Below, in pieces: positions 10,203 to 18,661 of a stretch of DNA of 64,000 nt (positions within the stretch are counted from its first letter, which is position 1; each line of letters starts with the position of its first letter). Origin of the DNA: Nitrospira sp. (lineage in GTDB: Bacteria; Nitrospirota; Nitrospiria; Nitrospirales; Nitrospiraceae); contig CP060501.1 of assembly GCA_024760545.1 (NCBI GenBank), positions 1,525,501 to 1,589,500 on the forward strand, given 5' to 3'. Both the position numbers and the translations under genes were made by a program. The notes below the pieces were generated by a model that saw nothing but the letters and a program-made list of their open reading frames with translations, did no database searches and was not told the origin of the DNA.

Positions 10203-11015
10203 TCAGTGCGCAGGTGATATCACCGCAATGATCCGTAGAGGGCCACCCGTGCCGCCGGCAATCTTCATCGGAAGGGCAATCACGTCGAACCCGCGATGTG
10301 GCAGATCATGCAGCTTGGCGAGATTTTCGAACACCGGCACATTCTGAGATAGCAGCGCGACGTGTGCTTCGAATTTGGTCGATCGGCCAAAATCGATCGA
10401 GGCAGTATCGATGCCCACGGCTTTCACTCGTCGTTCACGTACCAACCAAGCCGCGGCTTCAGGATGCAACCCGGGGAAGTGCAACGCGCGCACTCCCTCC
10501 TGCCCTCTTTCTTGTGTTCCCAGATAGGCTTTCCGATCCGGCCAGGATCGCGCATAGCCCGTGTCCAACAGAGCGATGGCGCCATTTGGTATTCGCCCAT
10601 GCTCGGCTTCCCACCGCTCGAAATCGGCGATCGCCACGCGGTAATCCCGATCACGTGCGCATTGCTCCGTGACATCGATTCGGATGCCGGTCCCGACTAA
10701 TCGCTCCACTGGAATCTGATCCAGCGTCTGCTTCCCTCTGGAAAAATGGATCGGGGCATCGATGTGGGTGCCGCCATGCTCAGCCATCTCCAGACGGTTA
10801 GACGCGTAGTAGTACCCACTCGGCGTATCCTCGGCATGCTGGACGACGAGCTTGAAGTCCTGTTCCGTCGGCCAGACGATGGTATCCGACCCGAACGAGT
10901 GGGTGAGATCAACAATCCGAGACTGCTCCCAGGCCAAATCATCGCGCTGAGGAATAGCAGAGGAGCACCCCGCGACCGCAATCAGTACCCCTATCACGGG
11001 AGTCAGCATCTTCAT
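10203..11015 (-). CDS. Cyclase-family (kynurenine formamidase-like) lipoprotein
   Basis: A 270-residue protein of the cyclase family (PF04199). The metal-binding motif HGGTHIDAPIHF characteristic of bacterial arylformamidase and related hydrolases is intact, and a downstream GIDTASID segment also fits. The N terminus is a signal peptide ending in a lipobox (IAVAGC), so it is predicted to be membrane-anchored and exported, unlike cytoplasmic KynB. No tryptophan-catabolism genes flank it, so the substrate is open. It stands alone between the bidirectional terminator and a 350-bp gap. Confidence 0.82.
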   Translation of the reverse strand: MKMLTPVIGVLIAVAGCSSAIPQRDDLAWEQSRIVDLTHSFGSDTIVWPTEQDFKLVVQHAEDTPSGYYYASNRLEMAEHGGTHIDAPIHFSRGKQTLDQIPVERLVGTGIRIDVTEQCARDRDYRVAIADFERWEAEHGRIPNGAIALLDTGYARSWPDRKAYLGTQERGQEGVRALHFPGLHPEAAAWLVRERRVKAVGIDTASIDFGRSTKFEAHVALLSQNVPVFENLAKLHDLPHRGFDVIALPMKIAGGTGGPLRIIAVISPAH

Positions 11016-11364
11016 GTGCGATAACCATGTCTACAATTTGAAGGCTGCAACGCAGTAGCATCGCTAGCCTTTCTTCCCACTCTCCTTATGTTTCGGATCG
11101 AACGGATGCGCGGTGAGGTTCGCGCCATAGATGAGTTACGTGCAGCTCCACCTTTCCCTGGCTTCCGGGAGAGAAGGAGTCTCGGCCATTCCTGGAGAGG
11201 AAACATGACAGGAAGATGTGCGGGTTGAACCCTCACCTTTATCATCCAGGCAGGGCATCCCTGTTGGTCTCACTGCGCCCGTCGAGCGAGCACCGCCCAT
11301 AATGTGAGTTATGATTGCCCCCGTGTGAGCGCTCGGGGAGCAAGAGACTAGCAGGGATGACCTG
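11016..11364. other. Intergenic region, no gene seen
   Basis: About 350 bases between two minus-strand genes. Only very short open frames occur, none with both a ribosome binding site and a plausible product. The part next to 11015 must hold the promoter of the cyclase gene; no consensus promoter stands out. Confidence 0.5.
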
Positions 11365-11688
11365 CTACTTCCCGAACGCTTTTTTCAGGAGCGGTTCGAT
11401 CTCACCCTTGGCGGCCATGGGATCGAGAATATCGGTATCACCATAAAAAGTGCCGTCGATAAATACTTTGGGAAGCGTCGGCCAATTCGTCAGCTTCGTC
11501 AGGGCTTCCCGTTTTGCAGGCTGTGACAAGACGTCGATAAGCTCGTAGGGATACCCATATTTTTCAAAAAACTGCATGGTCTCCCTCGTGAACCCGCACA
11601 TCGGCATGGTCTTGGTTCCCTTGCCGTAGATCAAAATCTTATGCGCCTTTACTTCTTTTTGGATTTCGTCATCGATCGGATCGGCCAT
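11365..11688 (-). CDS. Monothiol glutaredoxin, Grx4 family
   Basis: A 107-residue cytoplasmic glutaredoxin with the monothiol active site Cys31-Gly-Phe-Thr and the TWPTLPKVFI/GG.DI-like glutathione-binding region (here NWPTLPKVFIDG and GDTDI). Grx4-family proteins hold a labile 2Fe-2S cluster and pass it to client proteins. The BolA-family gene ends nine bases upstream on the same strand. Grx4 and BolA form a known heterodimer in iron-sulfur trafficking, so the pairing supports both calls. Confidence 0.93.
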   Translation of the reverse strand: MADPIDDEIQKEVKAHKILIYGKGTKTMPMCGFTRETMQFFEKYGYPYELIDVLSQPAKREALTKLTNWPTLPKVFIDGTFYGDTDILDPMAAKGEIEPLLKKAFGK

Positions 11689-11697
11689 TGTCTCCTC

Positions 11698-11937
11698 CTA
11701 TGCCTCATCTCTGGTTCGTGCCGTTAACTCCAATGCATGGATCCGTCCATCCTTCATCGGGGCGTCTAAGGCTTGATAGATCATGCGGTGCCGGTCCAAG
11801 AGATTCTTTCCCTGAAACCCATCCGAAACGATAACGACCTTCAAATGATTCATCGTTCCCGTCCGATCGGTCACTGTCACCACGGCATCCGGCAGGCACT
11901 TGTGAACATAATCGGTCAATACATCGAGTGTGATCAC
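11698..11937 (-). CDS. bolA: BolA-family protein
   Basis: About 79 residues. The family core is present: the loop DRTGTMNHLKVVIVSDGFQG, given here in parts (DRTGTMNHLK, VVIVSDGF), then LLDRHRMIY and a helix leading to IHALEL. The frame extends to 12009, but the GTG at 11937 (VITLDVLTDYV) starts where the family starts and has GGAG upstream. The conserved His of the RHRMIY segment is the usual cluster ligand in Grx-BolA complexes. It precedes the Grx4 gene by nine bases in what looks like a two-gene operon. Confidence 0.88.
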   Translation of the reverse strand: MITLDVLTDYVHKCLPDAVVTVTDRTGTMNHLKVVIVSDGFQGKNLLDRHRMIYQALDAPMKDGRIHALELTARTRDEA

Positions 11938-12189
11938 AGGTCTCAACTCCGCTAGTGTTTTCAATACCCTAGCTGAAATCAGTGTGGAAACGCAATGCGG
12001 CATCCACATTGGTGGCTTTCAACATACTGGTGGTGCTTTTGAACCAGATGCCTAAGAGGGCACGAAACCCCCGATGAGCAAGTCATTGAGATTCTATAGG
12101 TTTAATCCTATCAGGCTCGGCATCAACTTTGCGCCTACCCTTTCAGCAACTGAAAATATTTCATTTCGTCCGTCACAAAGGAGGCTGTT

Positions 12190-12624
12190 ATGAGCGAATT
12201 CAAATCCGGGTTTTTTGTAGGAGGGGAAAGCTGTAATGGTCGAGTGCTGATCGTCGATGACGAACCCGACATCCGTAAGGTCGTCCGAATGACGCTGCAC
12301 AAGGCGGGGTACGATATCCTGGAAGCAGAAAATGGAGAAAAAGCCATCGAAGTCATCAACTCCGGTGAGAATCGCCTCCTTCTTGACGTCATCATCTGCG
12401 ACATCCGGATGCCGAAGGTAAACGGCATCGAAGCAATCGCCTACTTCCGCCAGAACTATCCGCGCGTCCCCTTGATCGTCCTGACCGGATTCCCGGACAC
12501 CGACATGGCCACGTCTTTACTCCGGCAGGGTGTGGTGGATTATCTCGTGAAGCCGGTGGAAGGCGAAAAATTGAAAGCCTCTGTCGCTCGTGCCATGGAA
12601 CAGCGTGAATTGGCTCATCTATGA
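12190..12624 (+). CDS. Single-domain response regulator (CheY-like)
   Basis: A 144-residue stand-alone receiver with acidic pocket VLIVDDEPD, phospho-acceptor Asp71 (VIICDIRMP), Thr in VLTGFPD and Lys in LVKPVEGE. It has no output domain, so it probably acts as a phosphorelay intermediate or by protein contact. AAAGGAGG lies seven bases before the ATG. It is the first gene of a four-gene operon; the next kinase overlaps its stop by four bases (ATGA). Confidence 0.93.
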   Translation: MSEFKSGFFVGGESCNGRVLIVDDEPDIRKVVRMTLHKAGYDILEAENGEKAIEVINSGENRLLLDVIICDIRMPKVNGIEAIAYFRQNYPRVPLIVLTGFPDTDMATSLLRQGVVDYLVKPVEGEKLKASVARAMEQRELAHL

Positions 12625-13766
12625 GGGACTGGCAAACATCACAGGGAAAGGGCGTTGCGGCCCCCTCTCCGATTGCTGCTCATCCGGAAATCGAGGGTGA
12701 ACAGATTGAGCCGGCGCCCACCCTACTTCCGACGAGGGTGGCCATCATCGGTGCGGGCCGGGGTGGGACCGCGCTGCTCGATGTGCTGCATCAGATCGGT
12801 ACGATCGAGATCCTCGGAATCGCCGATAAGGTCTCCTCAGCTCCCGGACTCAAACGGGCTCAAGAGCTCAACGTGCCGGTCTACGAGCGGGTTGCCGACC
12901 TCATTAACAACCAAGAGGTCAACCTTGTGATGGACGTCACCGGCGATCCCGCGATGAAATCGATACTTCAGGACCAGCTGCCGGCGAGCGTCGATATCTT
13001 GAGCGGACAAGCTTCACGACTTCTGTGGAAACTCGTGCAGCATGAAACAATATTACAGACTGAGCTGCTCCACGCGGAGAAACTGGCGGGAATCGGCTCG
13101 TTCGCCGCCGGGATCGCTCATGACATGAACAATCCGCTCCAGCTCATTCTCGGCATGGCGGAAAATCTGGCTGAAGAAGTCGACTTGGATACCGTACATG
13201 CCCAAGCGCTGGACATCATTGAAGCAGTCAAACGCACAACAGCCATCTGCCGGGATCTCACCTCCTACTCTCGCCGAGCATCGTTGCGGCAAGACTGCCT
13301 GATTAGCGTCAACGGCAAGCTGGATGAAGCCTTGAAGATTGCCCGATACGCCGTGGCCCTTCAAGACATTGAAATTCGAAAACTCTACCAGCCGGATGTC
13401 GTCGTAAAGGGAAACCCTGACGAACTCCTCCATGTGTTCGTCAATCTCATCACGAACGCGGTCCAGGCGATGGAACACCACGGAACCTTGACGTTGGCAA
13501 CCGCCATGGTGGCCGGCGCGACGCAGGTTCGTGTCTCGGACACCGGCTACGGCATCTCCCCTGAGTTACAGAGTCGGATTTTCGAGCCCTTTTTCACGAC
13601 GAAACCCCCGGGGAAAGGAACGGGATTGGGGCTCTACAACATCAAGAATGTGATCTATCACATGAAGGGGACCATCGAGGTCCAGAGCCAAGTTGGTCAC
13701 GGCGCAACCTTTACACTCACATTTCCTGGAGAATCCGGAGCCGATGCGAGGAGTACGCCGTCATGA
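12621..13766 (+). CDS. Histidine kinase with N-terminal NAD-type Rossmann domain
   Basis: A 381-residue soluble protein. Residues about 38-140 look like a dinucleotide-binding Rossmann fold of the Gfo/Idh or CoA-binding type: VAIIGAGRGGTALLDVL, then IADKV after the second strand, and DVTGDP. A kinase core follows, with phospho-acceptor His167 in GIAHDMNNPLQLI, N box (NLITNAVQAM) and G boxes (DTGYGIS, GKGTGLGL). No transmembrane helix is predicted. The arrangement suggests a kinase that reads NAD(H), NADP(H) or another nucleotide ligand. It overlaps both neighbours by four bases, so it is coupled with the receiver and the membrane kinase. Confidence 0.85.
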   Translation: MRDWQTSQGKGVAAPSPIAAHPEIEGEQIEPAPTLLPTRVAIIGAGRGGTALLDVLHQIGTIEILGIADKVSSAPGLKRAQELNVPVYERVADLINNQEVNLVMDVTGDPAMKSILQDQLPASVDILSGQASRLLWKLVQHETILQTELLHAEKLAGIGSFAAGIAHDMNNPLQLILGMAENLAEEVDLDTVHAQALDIIEAVKRTTAICRDLTSYSRRASLRQDCLISVNGKLDEALKIARYAVALQDIEIRKLYQPDVVVKGNPDELLHVFVNLITNAVQAMEHHGTLTLATAMVAGATQVRVSDTGYGISPELQSRIFEPFFTTKPPGKGTGLGLYNIKNVIYHMKGTIEVQSQVGHGATFTLTFPGESGADARSTPS

Positions 13767-16258
13767 GCGAGACGCCGATATCATCGCGGCCAGGCACACG
13801 ATGGGGGCTGAAGACCAAGATCATTCTTTCCATGCTGCTCGTCGGTATCATTCCGCTCGTTGTGGGTTTGGGCATGGCATTCTGGCAGGGTTCCCAAGAA
13901 ATCAGGGAGGTCAGCGGGGAAAGTTTTGAAGCGCTTGCGACTGAAGCCGCCCGCAAACTTGATCTCCTCCTTGCCGAAGAAATCGCGCACACCGCTCGTA
14001 TCGCGAACGACTCTGCGATCATTCGAGAGTTGGAGCACCGGCGTGATGCGCGAGGCGACTCCAAGAATCCGGCGGCCGCGATCACTGATTTGGAGCGGCG
14101 TTGGACAGATCGAGAAACAGCCGCGATCAAATCCATCACGGACAACCGTCTCAGCGCATTGCTCCACGAGTACTATACCGGCGTCCATAGTGCACCCGGC
14201 CAATTGCTTCCGCACGTCGTCCGCTCCTCGACAAAGATGCTGTTCCTGACGGACGCACACGGTGTGCTCGTAGCAACGATGACCGATCATCCGGCGTTTC
14301 GCCACCACACGACCCAATGGTGGAAGGGGACCTTCAACAAGGCCGTGGGAAAGCTCTATGTCGAAGATGTCCATTTCGACGAGCAGGTGAACGCCTATGT
14401 ATTCTCCATCTCACTCCCGGTCATGGACAGTCTTCGGTATGAGGTCGTCGGAGTCCTTCACCGCGTGATCGACGCCAAGGAATTCTTTTCTCCTGCGACC
14501 CATGTCACTCGATTTGGAAAGACCGGCCATGTCATGCTGATTGATACCAACGGGATCGTCGTCAGTTGCCCAATTCTTCCTACCGGCGTCCCATTGTCCG
14601 ATCCGAAGTTAATCCCGCTCGTGACACCACAGCAACCCGGTTGGATACAAGCCTCGAGCGACGGTCACGGCGGGCAGGCTACGTCCGTCATCGGGTTTGC
14701 CCCGCTTTCGGAAACCAGCCGGGTCACCAACGGCTCCAGCGACGATGGGTCGTGGCACACCTTCGTCTGGCAATCGTCCGATGAGCTCTTTGCGCCGATC
14801 GAGCATCTGTTCGCCTGGGTGACGGTGTTTGGAGCCGTGGCCATCGTGCTGCTGGCCTCGCTTGGCTACGTGGCTGCCGGTCGCATTGTCACCCCGGTAC
14901 GACAACTGCAGCAGGCCGCGCAGTCCATCGGGCGCGGTGAACTGCGAACCCCAATTCAGATCCACACCGGTGACGAATTGGAGGACTTGGCCGCAGAATT
15001 CAACCGCATGAATCAACAGCTGAAAGCCGCTTTCGCCGGACTGACCGACCAAGTCAAATTGAAAACTCAGGAAGTCCAGGTCCTCCAGCAATCTACGGAT
15101 CAGATTCTAGACGCCGTCCCCACTCCCATTCTCTTAATCGATGCACACGAAATCGTGCGCTACATCAATCGGGCGGCCCGCGAATCCTTCACGGTCCAGG
15201 AGCCGATGTCGGGAGCGTCGCTGTTCACGATACTTCCACTCGACTCAGCCGTTCAGAAACAGCTTCAAGCGGAGTTCCGGACCAACGGGGATAAGCCTTT
15301 CGCCACAGCCGACTTCGAGCGTGAGACAGCACCGAGGGATCCGTTGGAACCTACTGCCGATCACGAATCCGCCCGCCATCGGTCGGAACTCCACATCGGA
15401 TCGCGGATCTATCACTATCAGTGGTTCCGATTGCCCGCCAAACCGGGGGAAGAAGACAGCATTGGGTTGGTGCTTCGAGACACCACGGATGAGAGCCGGC
15501 TGCAGGACCAGTTGGTTCAGGCAGAGAAAACAGGAAGCCTTGGCGTGCTGACCGCCGGCATCGGCCATGAACTCAACAACCCCTTGTTCGGAGTCATCGG
15601 GCTTGGGGAAGCCATCCAAGAAGAAGACAATCTTGAACGGATCAAGAGCTATGCTCAGGATATTGTGGCCCATGGTCGCCGAATGTCGACGATCATCCGA
15701 GATTTCACCGGCATGGCAAGCCGAGACACTTCCGACAAGCCTGTTCCGATCGTTTTGGAGCGTGAATTGGACGAAGCGTTAGCCACGGCACAGACCACCG
15801 TTGAAATGAAAAGCATCGTGATCCAGAAAACCTATGCGGGCGAGACACCCGTCCTCGCTTTTCCGGATCAACTCCGGCAAGCGCTGGTGAATCTAATGAC
15901 CAACGCTGTGCAAGCCATGAAAGGCGAGGGCACCCTCGCCTTAACCACCGTCCAGTCAGACCATATGGTGACCGCAACCATCACCGACTCCGGACCCGGT
16001 ATTTCCAAGCAACACCTCTCGAAGGTCTTTGACCCATTTTTTACAACAAAAGGACAGGGGGAGGGTTCGGGACTCGGGCTGACAGTCGCGAGACGCATTA
16101 TCCGAAAATTCGGAGGCGACCTCCGCATCGAATGTCTCGAAGGCCAAGGCACCACATGCATCGTCACCCTGCCGATCAGTGCGTCTCAATCACCCAAAGG
16201 AGGCTCATGGGCAACTTCCGCCTCGCGTTCCGAGCCGCAACCATCACACTCATCTTAG
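13763..16258 (+). CDS. Membrane histidine kinase with Cache-like sensor, HAMP and PAS
   Basis: An 831-residue kinase. A transmembrane helix near residues 18-38 is followed by a periplasmic sensor of about 300 residues with Cache-like features (VLVATMTDHPAF, GHVMLIDTNGIVV). Then come a second helix near 350-372, HAMP, a coiled coil, a PAS domain, a dimerisation domain with His602 in GIGHELNNPLFGV, and an ATPase domain with NLMTNAVQAM, DSGPGIS and GSGLGL. Periplasmic Cache domains usually bind small metabolites. It is the third gene of the signalling operon. Its 3' end overlaps the DUF3365 gene by 52 bases. Confidence 0.9.
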   Translation: MSETPISSRPGTRWGLKTKIILSMLLVGIIPLVVGLGMAFWQGSQEIREVSGESFEALATEAARKLDLLLAEEIAHTARIANDSAIIRELEHRRDARGDSKNPAAAITDLERRWTDRETAAIKSITDNRLSALLHEYYTGVHSAPGQLLPHVVRSSTKMLFLTDAHGVLVATMTDHPAFRHHTTQWWKGTFNKAVGKLYVEDVHFDEQVNAYVFSISLPVMDSLRYEVVGVLHRVIDAKEFFSPATHVTRFGKTGHVMLIDTNGIVVSCPILPTGVPLSDPKLIPLVTPQQPGWIQASSDGHGGQATSVIGFAPLSETSRVTNGSSDDGSWHTFVWQSSDELFAPIEHLFAWVTVFGAVAIVLLASLGYVAAGRIVTPVRQLQQAAQSIGRGELRTPIQIHTGDELEDLAAEFNRMNQQLKAAFAGLTDQVKLKTQEVQVLQQSTDQILDAVPTPILLIDAHEIVRYINRAARESFTVQEPMSGASLFTILPLDSAVQKQLQAEFRTNGDKPFATADFERETAPRDPLEPTADHESARHRSELHIGSRIYHYQWFRLPAKPGEEDSIGLVLRDTTDESRLQDQLVQAEKTGSLGVLTAGIGHELNNPLFGVIGLGEAIQEEDNLERIKSYAQDIVAHGRRMSTIIRDFTGMASRDTSDKPVPIVLERELDEALATAQTTVEMKSIVIQKTYAGETPVLAFPDQLRQALVNLMTNAVQAMKGEGTLALTTVQSDHMVTATITDSGPGISKQHLSKVFDPFFTTKGQGEGSGLGLTVARRIIRKFGGDLRIECLEGQGTTCIVTLPISASQSPKGGSWATSASRSEPQPSHSS

Positions 16259-16800
16259 GGGGGTGCTGGGGTGTGGCTGCTCTCCTCGCCGCCAAAGAGA
16301 GCCCGATCGCTGTCGGGATCTCTCCCGAAAGGGTCGCGGATTACGTCCATGCTGTCGTCGAGGCAGATCGCACGATTTATACGACCCAGGTCGTTAATCG
16401 TATGCAGGGGAAAGGGATTGTCGCAGCAACCGAACATTGGGAGCAGGACAACGCGCTTCCCCTGCCGGCCCAGTTCCTCCAACATTCGGGCCGATTGGTC
16501 GCCGAGAGCGGCCGCGGTATCCGTTATAGACTCATCGGGCTCTCCCCGATCTATCAACGCAACGCCCCCGCTACCGACTTCGAGCGAAAGGCTCTAGAGA
16601 CGCTCAAAGGCCAGCCCGATCGGCCGATCACCGGAATTGTCTCAAGCGGCAAAAAACAATACTTCCAAGCCATCTATGCGGACCGCGCCGTCTCTTCTGC
16701 CTGCGTCACATGCCACAACAGTCATCCACTGAGTCCCAAGCAGGACTTTAAGGTGAATGATGTGATGGGTGGTATCGCGATTACGATCCCGCTGGAATAG
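16207..16800 (+). CDS. DUF3365 (Tll0287-like) heme-binding sensor protein
   Basis: A 197-residue exported protein with an N-terminal hydrophobic signal or anchor (residues 5-30) and a single c-type heme motif Cys166-Val-Thr-Cys169-His170 near the C terminus. The body (VNRMQGKGIVA, FERKALETLKG, KKQYFQAIYA) matches the DUF3365 fold, which in the cyanobacterial Tll0287 protein is a PAS-like heme binder thought to sense redox state. The chosen ATG has AAAGGAGG five bases upstream; a longer frame from 16132 lacks this. It lies downstream of two kinases, which suggests a periplasmic redox input for them, by inference. Confidence 0.85.
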   Translation: MGNFRLAFRAATITLILGGCWGVAALLAAKESPIAVGISPERVADYVHAVVEADRTIYTTQVVNRMQGKGIVAATEHWEQDNALPLPAQFLQHSGRLVAESGRGIRYRLIGLSPIYQRNAPATDFERKALETLKGQPDRPITGIVSSGKKQYFQAIYADRAVSSACVTCHNSHPLSPKQDFKVNDVMGGIAITIPLE

Positions 16801-16805
16801 CAGAA

Positions 16806-16876
16806 GACGTTCTCGTCATGGTCGCTAAGAAAAAGCGACTGTGTGCGAGCGAGGGTTGACGCGTGACGAGGACGTT
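16806..16876. terminator. Long inverted repeat between convergent genes
   Basis: Arms of 13 bases (16806-16818 and 16864-16876) pair fully if two G-U pairs are allowed, and enclose a smaller hairpin (16821-16826 with 16834-16839). It lies between the DUF3365 stop and the AI-2E transporter stop and could end transcription from both sides. No long T run is present. Confidence 0.45.
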
Positions 16877-17972
16877 AAGATGGCGTCGACGAGCTCGCGG
16901 GCGCAACCGTCTGCTTGAGTTGGTACTCTTCCCGATAAATCTGAACCGCGGTCATGAGCAAACTGACCAATATCGGTCCGACGAAGAGGCCGAGCAATCC
17001 GTACAGCGCCAGCCCGCCCAACACACTGAGCACGAGCAGCAACACGGGAATCTGCACATCTTGGCCTATCAGCCATGGGCGAAGAAACTGATCGACCATC
17101 GAGACAACGCCGATCCCCCAAGCCAGCATCGCAAGCGCTTTTCCGACAGAACCGATCCAGAAGAAGTAGAGGACAACAGGGCCCCAGATCAACCCCGTTC
17201 CACCGAATGGAATCGGGGCCAAAACGATCGTCAATGCCGTGAGTCCGATCGGAAAGGGCACACTGAGCGCAAGGTAGGCCAGCCCCGCCAGGAGGCCTTG
17301 AACAATGGCCGTCACCAGCATCCCTTTCACCACCGCACGAATCGTTTGATCCAACCGGGTCAGGATCTTGGACTTGTGGGACTCTTCCATCGGGATCAGT
17401 TCGTATAACACCGCGAGCCACTGTCGGCCATCCTTGAAAAGGAAAAACAGCACCAACAACATCATGAAAAAATCTGTCACGAGCGCGAACGCATTCTTCA
17501 GCAGGCCGCCCATGCTGCCGACTAAAAATTGGCTGACCTCTTTCACCCCGGTCATCAACGACTGCTCTACGGAAAGCACCGGTGTGCCGGTTCCCGATAC
17601 AGCCGACTTCAACCAACCGCCGATGACGGGGATGGCCGCCAATTGGTCCGGCAACCTTTGAAGTCCGCCGGACGAAATCCACACACGAATCTCCTGTTCC
17701 GCTGCTCCCGCTTCCCGTACCAGCATAGCCCCCATCACGACCAACGGGACGATCACGATGCCCAACGCACCGAACGTCAGCACTGCTGCGGATACTGCCT
17801 CCTTGCCACCCAACAGTTTTGTCAGCCGAAGATGGATGGGGAACCCCCAATGGGCAAGTAGTCCCGCCCAGAGAGCCGACAGCACGAAGGGTTTGAACAT
17901 CAACCCAATCTGGTACAGCAGCAATACCAGGAGAGAAAAGAACACGACGGAAAAGAGTTGCTGTCGAGTCAT
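16875..17972 (-). CDS. AI-2E/PerM-family membrane transporter
   Basis: A 365-residue inner-membrane protein with about eight hydrophobic helices in the PF01594 arrangement: two N-terminal helix pairs, a central soluble stretch (residues about 90-170), and a C-terminal bundle containing PIPFGGTGLIWGPV. Family members export small molecules; E. coli TqsA affects autoinducer-2, while others move sodium/protons or are uncharacterised. The substrate cannot be read here. It begins at the ATG at 17972 and stands alone, convergent with the signalling operon. Confidence 0.88.
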   Translation of the reverse strand: MTRQQLFSVVFFSLLVLLLYQIGLMFKPFVLSALWAGLLAHWGFPIHLRLTKLLGGKEAVSAAVLTFGALGIVIVPLVVMGAMLVREAGAAEQEIRVWISSGGLQRLPDQLAAIPVIGGWLKSAVSGTGTPVLSVEQSLMTGVKEVSQFLVGSMGGLLKNAFALVTDFFMMLLVLFFLFKDGRQWLAVLYELIPMEESHKSKILTRLDQTIRAVVKGMLVTAIVQGLLAGLAYLALSVPFPIGLTALTIVLAPIPFGGTGLIWGPVVLYFFWIGSVGKALAMLAWGIGVVSMVDQFLRPWLIGQDVQIPVLLLVLSVLGGLALYGLLGLFVGPILVSLLMTAVQIYREEYQLKQTVAPASSSTPS

Positions 17973-18112
17973 GAAAAAGATCAGAGTCTCTTGAGGAGAT
18001 AGTCAGTAGATAGCAGATCCAGCGGCATCTGTCACGGAAGGAACGAGCGGGGTAAGAGAATGGACTGAGCCTTAGACAGACACGAAACTGAGGACAAGAA
18101 GTGCGGACACAC

Positions 18113-18556
18113 CTAGAGGTCGGCTTCTCTGCCGATCAACGCGACCGCCTTTCCACGATGCGCATTCATGTCGCGAACATTGCTGGGCAATCGAGATGAT
18201 TCTTCCGGCCAGCCGGTGACTCCCATGTCGCTCACTCCCTGAAATTTGGCTCCCTCTTCCATCAGCAGCATAGGACTGTGCACTTCGCCGATCAGAATCG
18301 CCGTTTTGAGCAATTGTACACGCCCGGTCGCCGTCACCGTCGCTTTGATGCGTCCGCTGCTGATGAGCGAATCGGCATGGATGGCTCCTTTTACGACTCC
18401 ATCTTCCCCGACAATCACTTCACCTTTCGTGTGCACATCACCTTCCAGGCGGCCATCGATCCGGACCGTACCGTCGACTTTGATTTCGCCCTTCAATTCA
18501 ACGCCTTTTGCCAACAGCGTGATATTGCCGTCATCTACATACCCGCTCTTTTTCAT
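18113..18556 (-). CDS. Bactofilin
   Basis: A 147-residue polymer-forming cytoskeletal protein. The central stretch (about residues 10-110) is a right-handed beta-helix of repeated short strands with conserved glycines (GEIKVDGTVRIDG, LEGDVHTKGEV, VVKGAIHADS, GRIKATVTATG). The longer frame begins 35 codons upstream, but the ATG at 18556 has GAGGAG and gives the usual start MKKSG. Bactofilins scaffold wall-modifying enzymes. The PBP1b-type synthase lies just upstream on the same strand with a 105-base gap, which fits a role in wall growth. Confidence 0.92.
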   Translation of the reverse strand: MKKSGYVDDGNITLLAKGVELKGEIKVDGTVRIDGRLEGDVHTKGEVIVGEDGVVKGAIHADSLISSGRIKATVTATGRVQLLKTAILIGEVHSPMLLMEEGAKFQGVSDMGVTGWPEESSRLPSNVRDMNAHRGKAVALIGREADL

Positions 18557-18661
18557 GGGACACTCCTCTGTGCAGGCCAACCCTTCCCAAGGGTACCGTA
18601 GGACCGGAGATACGCCTAACAGTTTGTGGAATCCGGCAATTCGGTAGGCACGTGCCGCCAT

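Noticed and set aside
11040-11120. Short minus-strand open stretch ending in a Lys-rich tail
   Set aside because: Only about 20 codons between stops with no start signal; it could be a gene remnant but cannot be supported.
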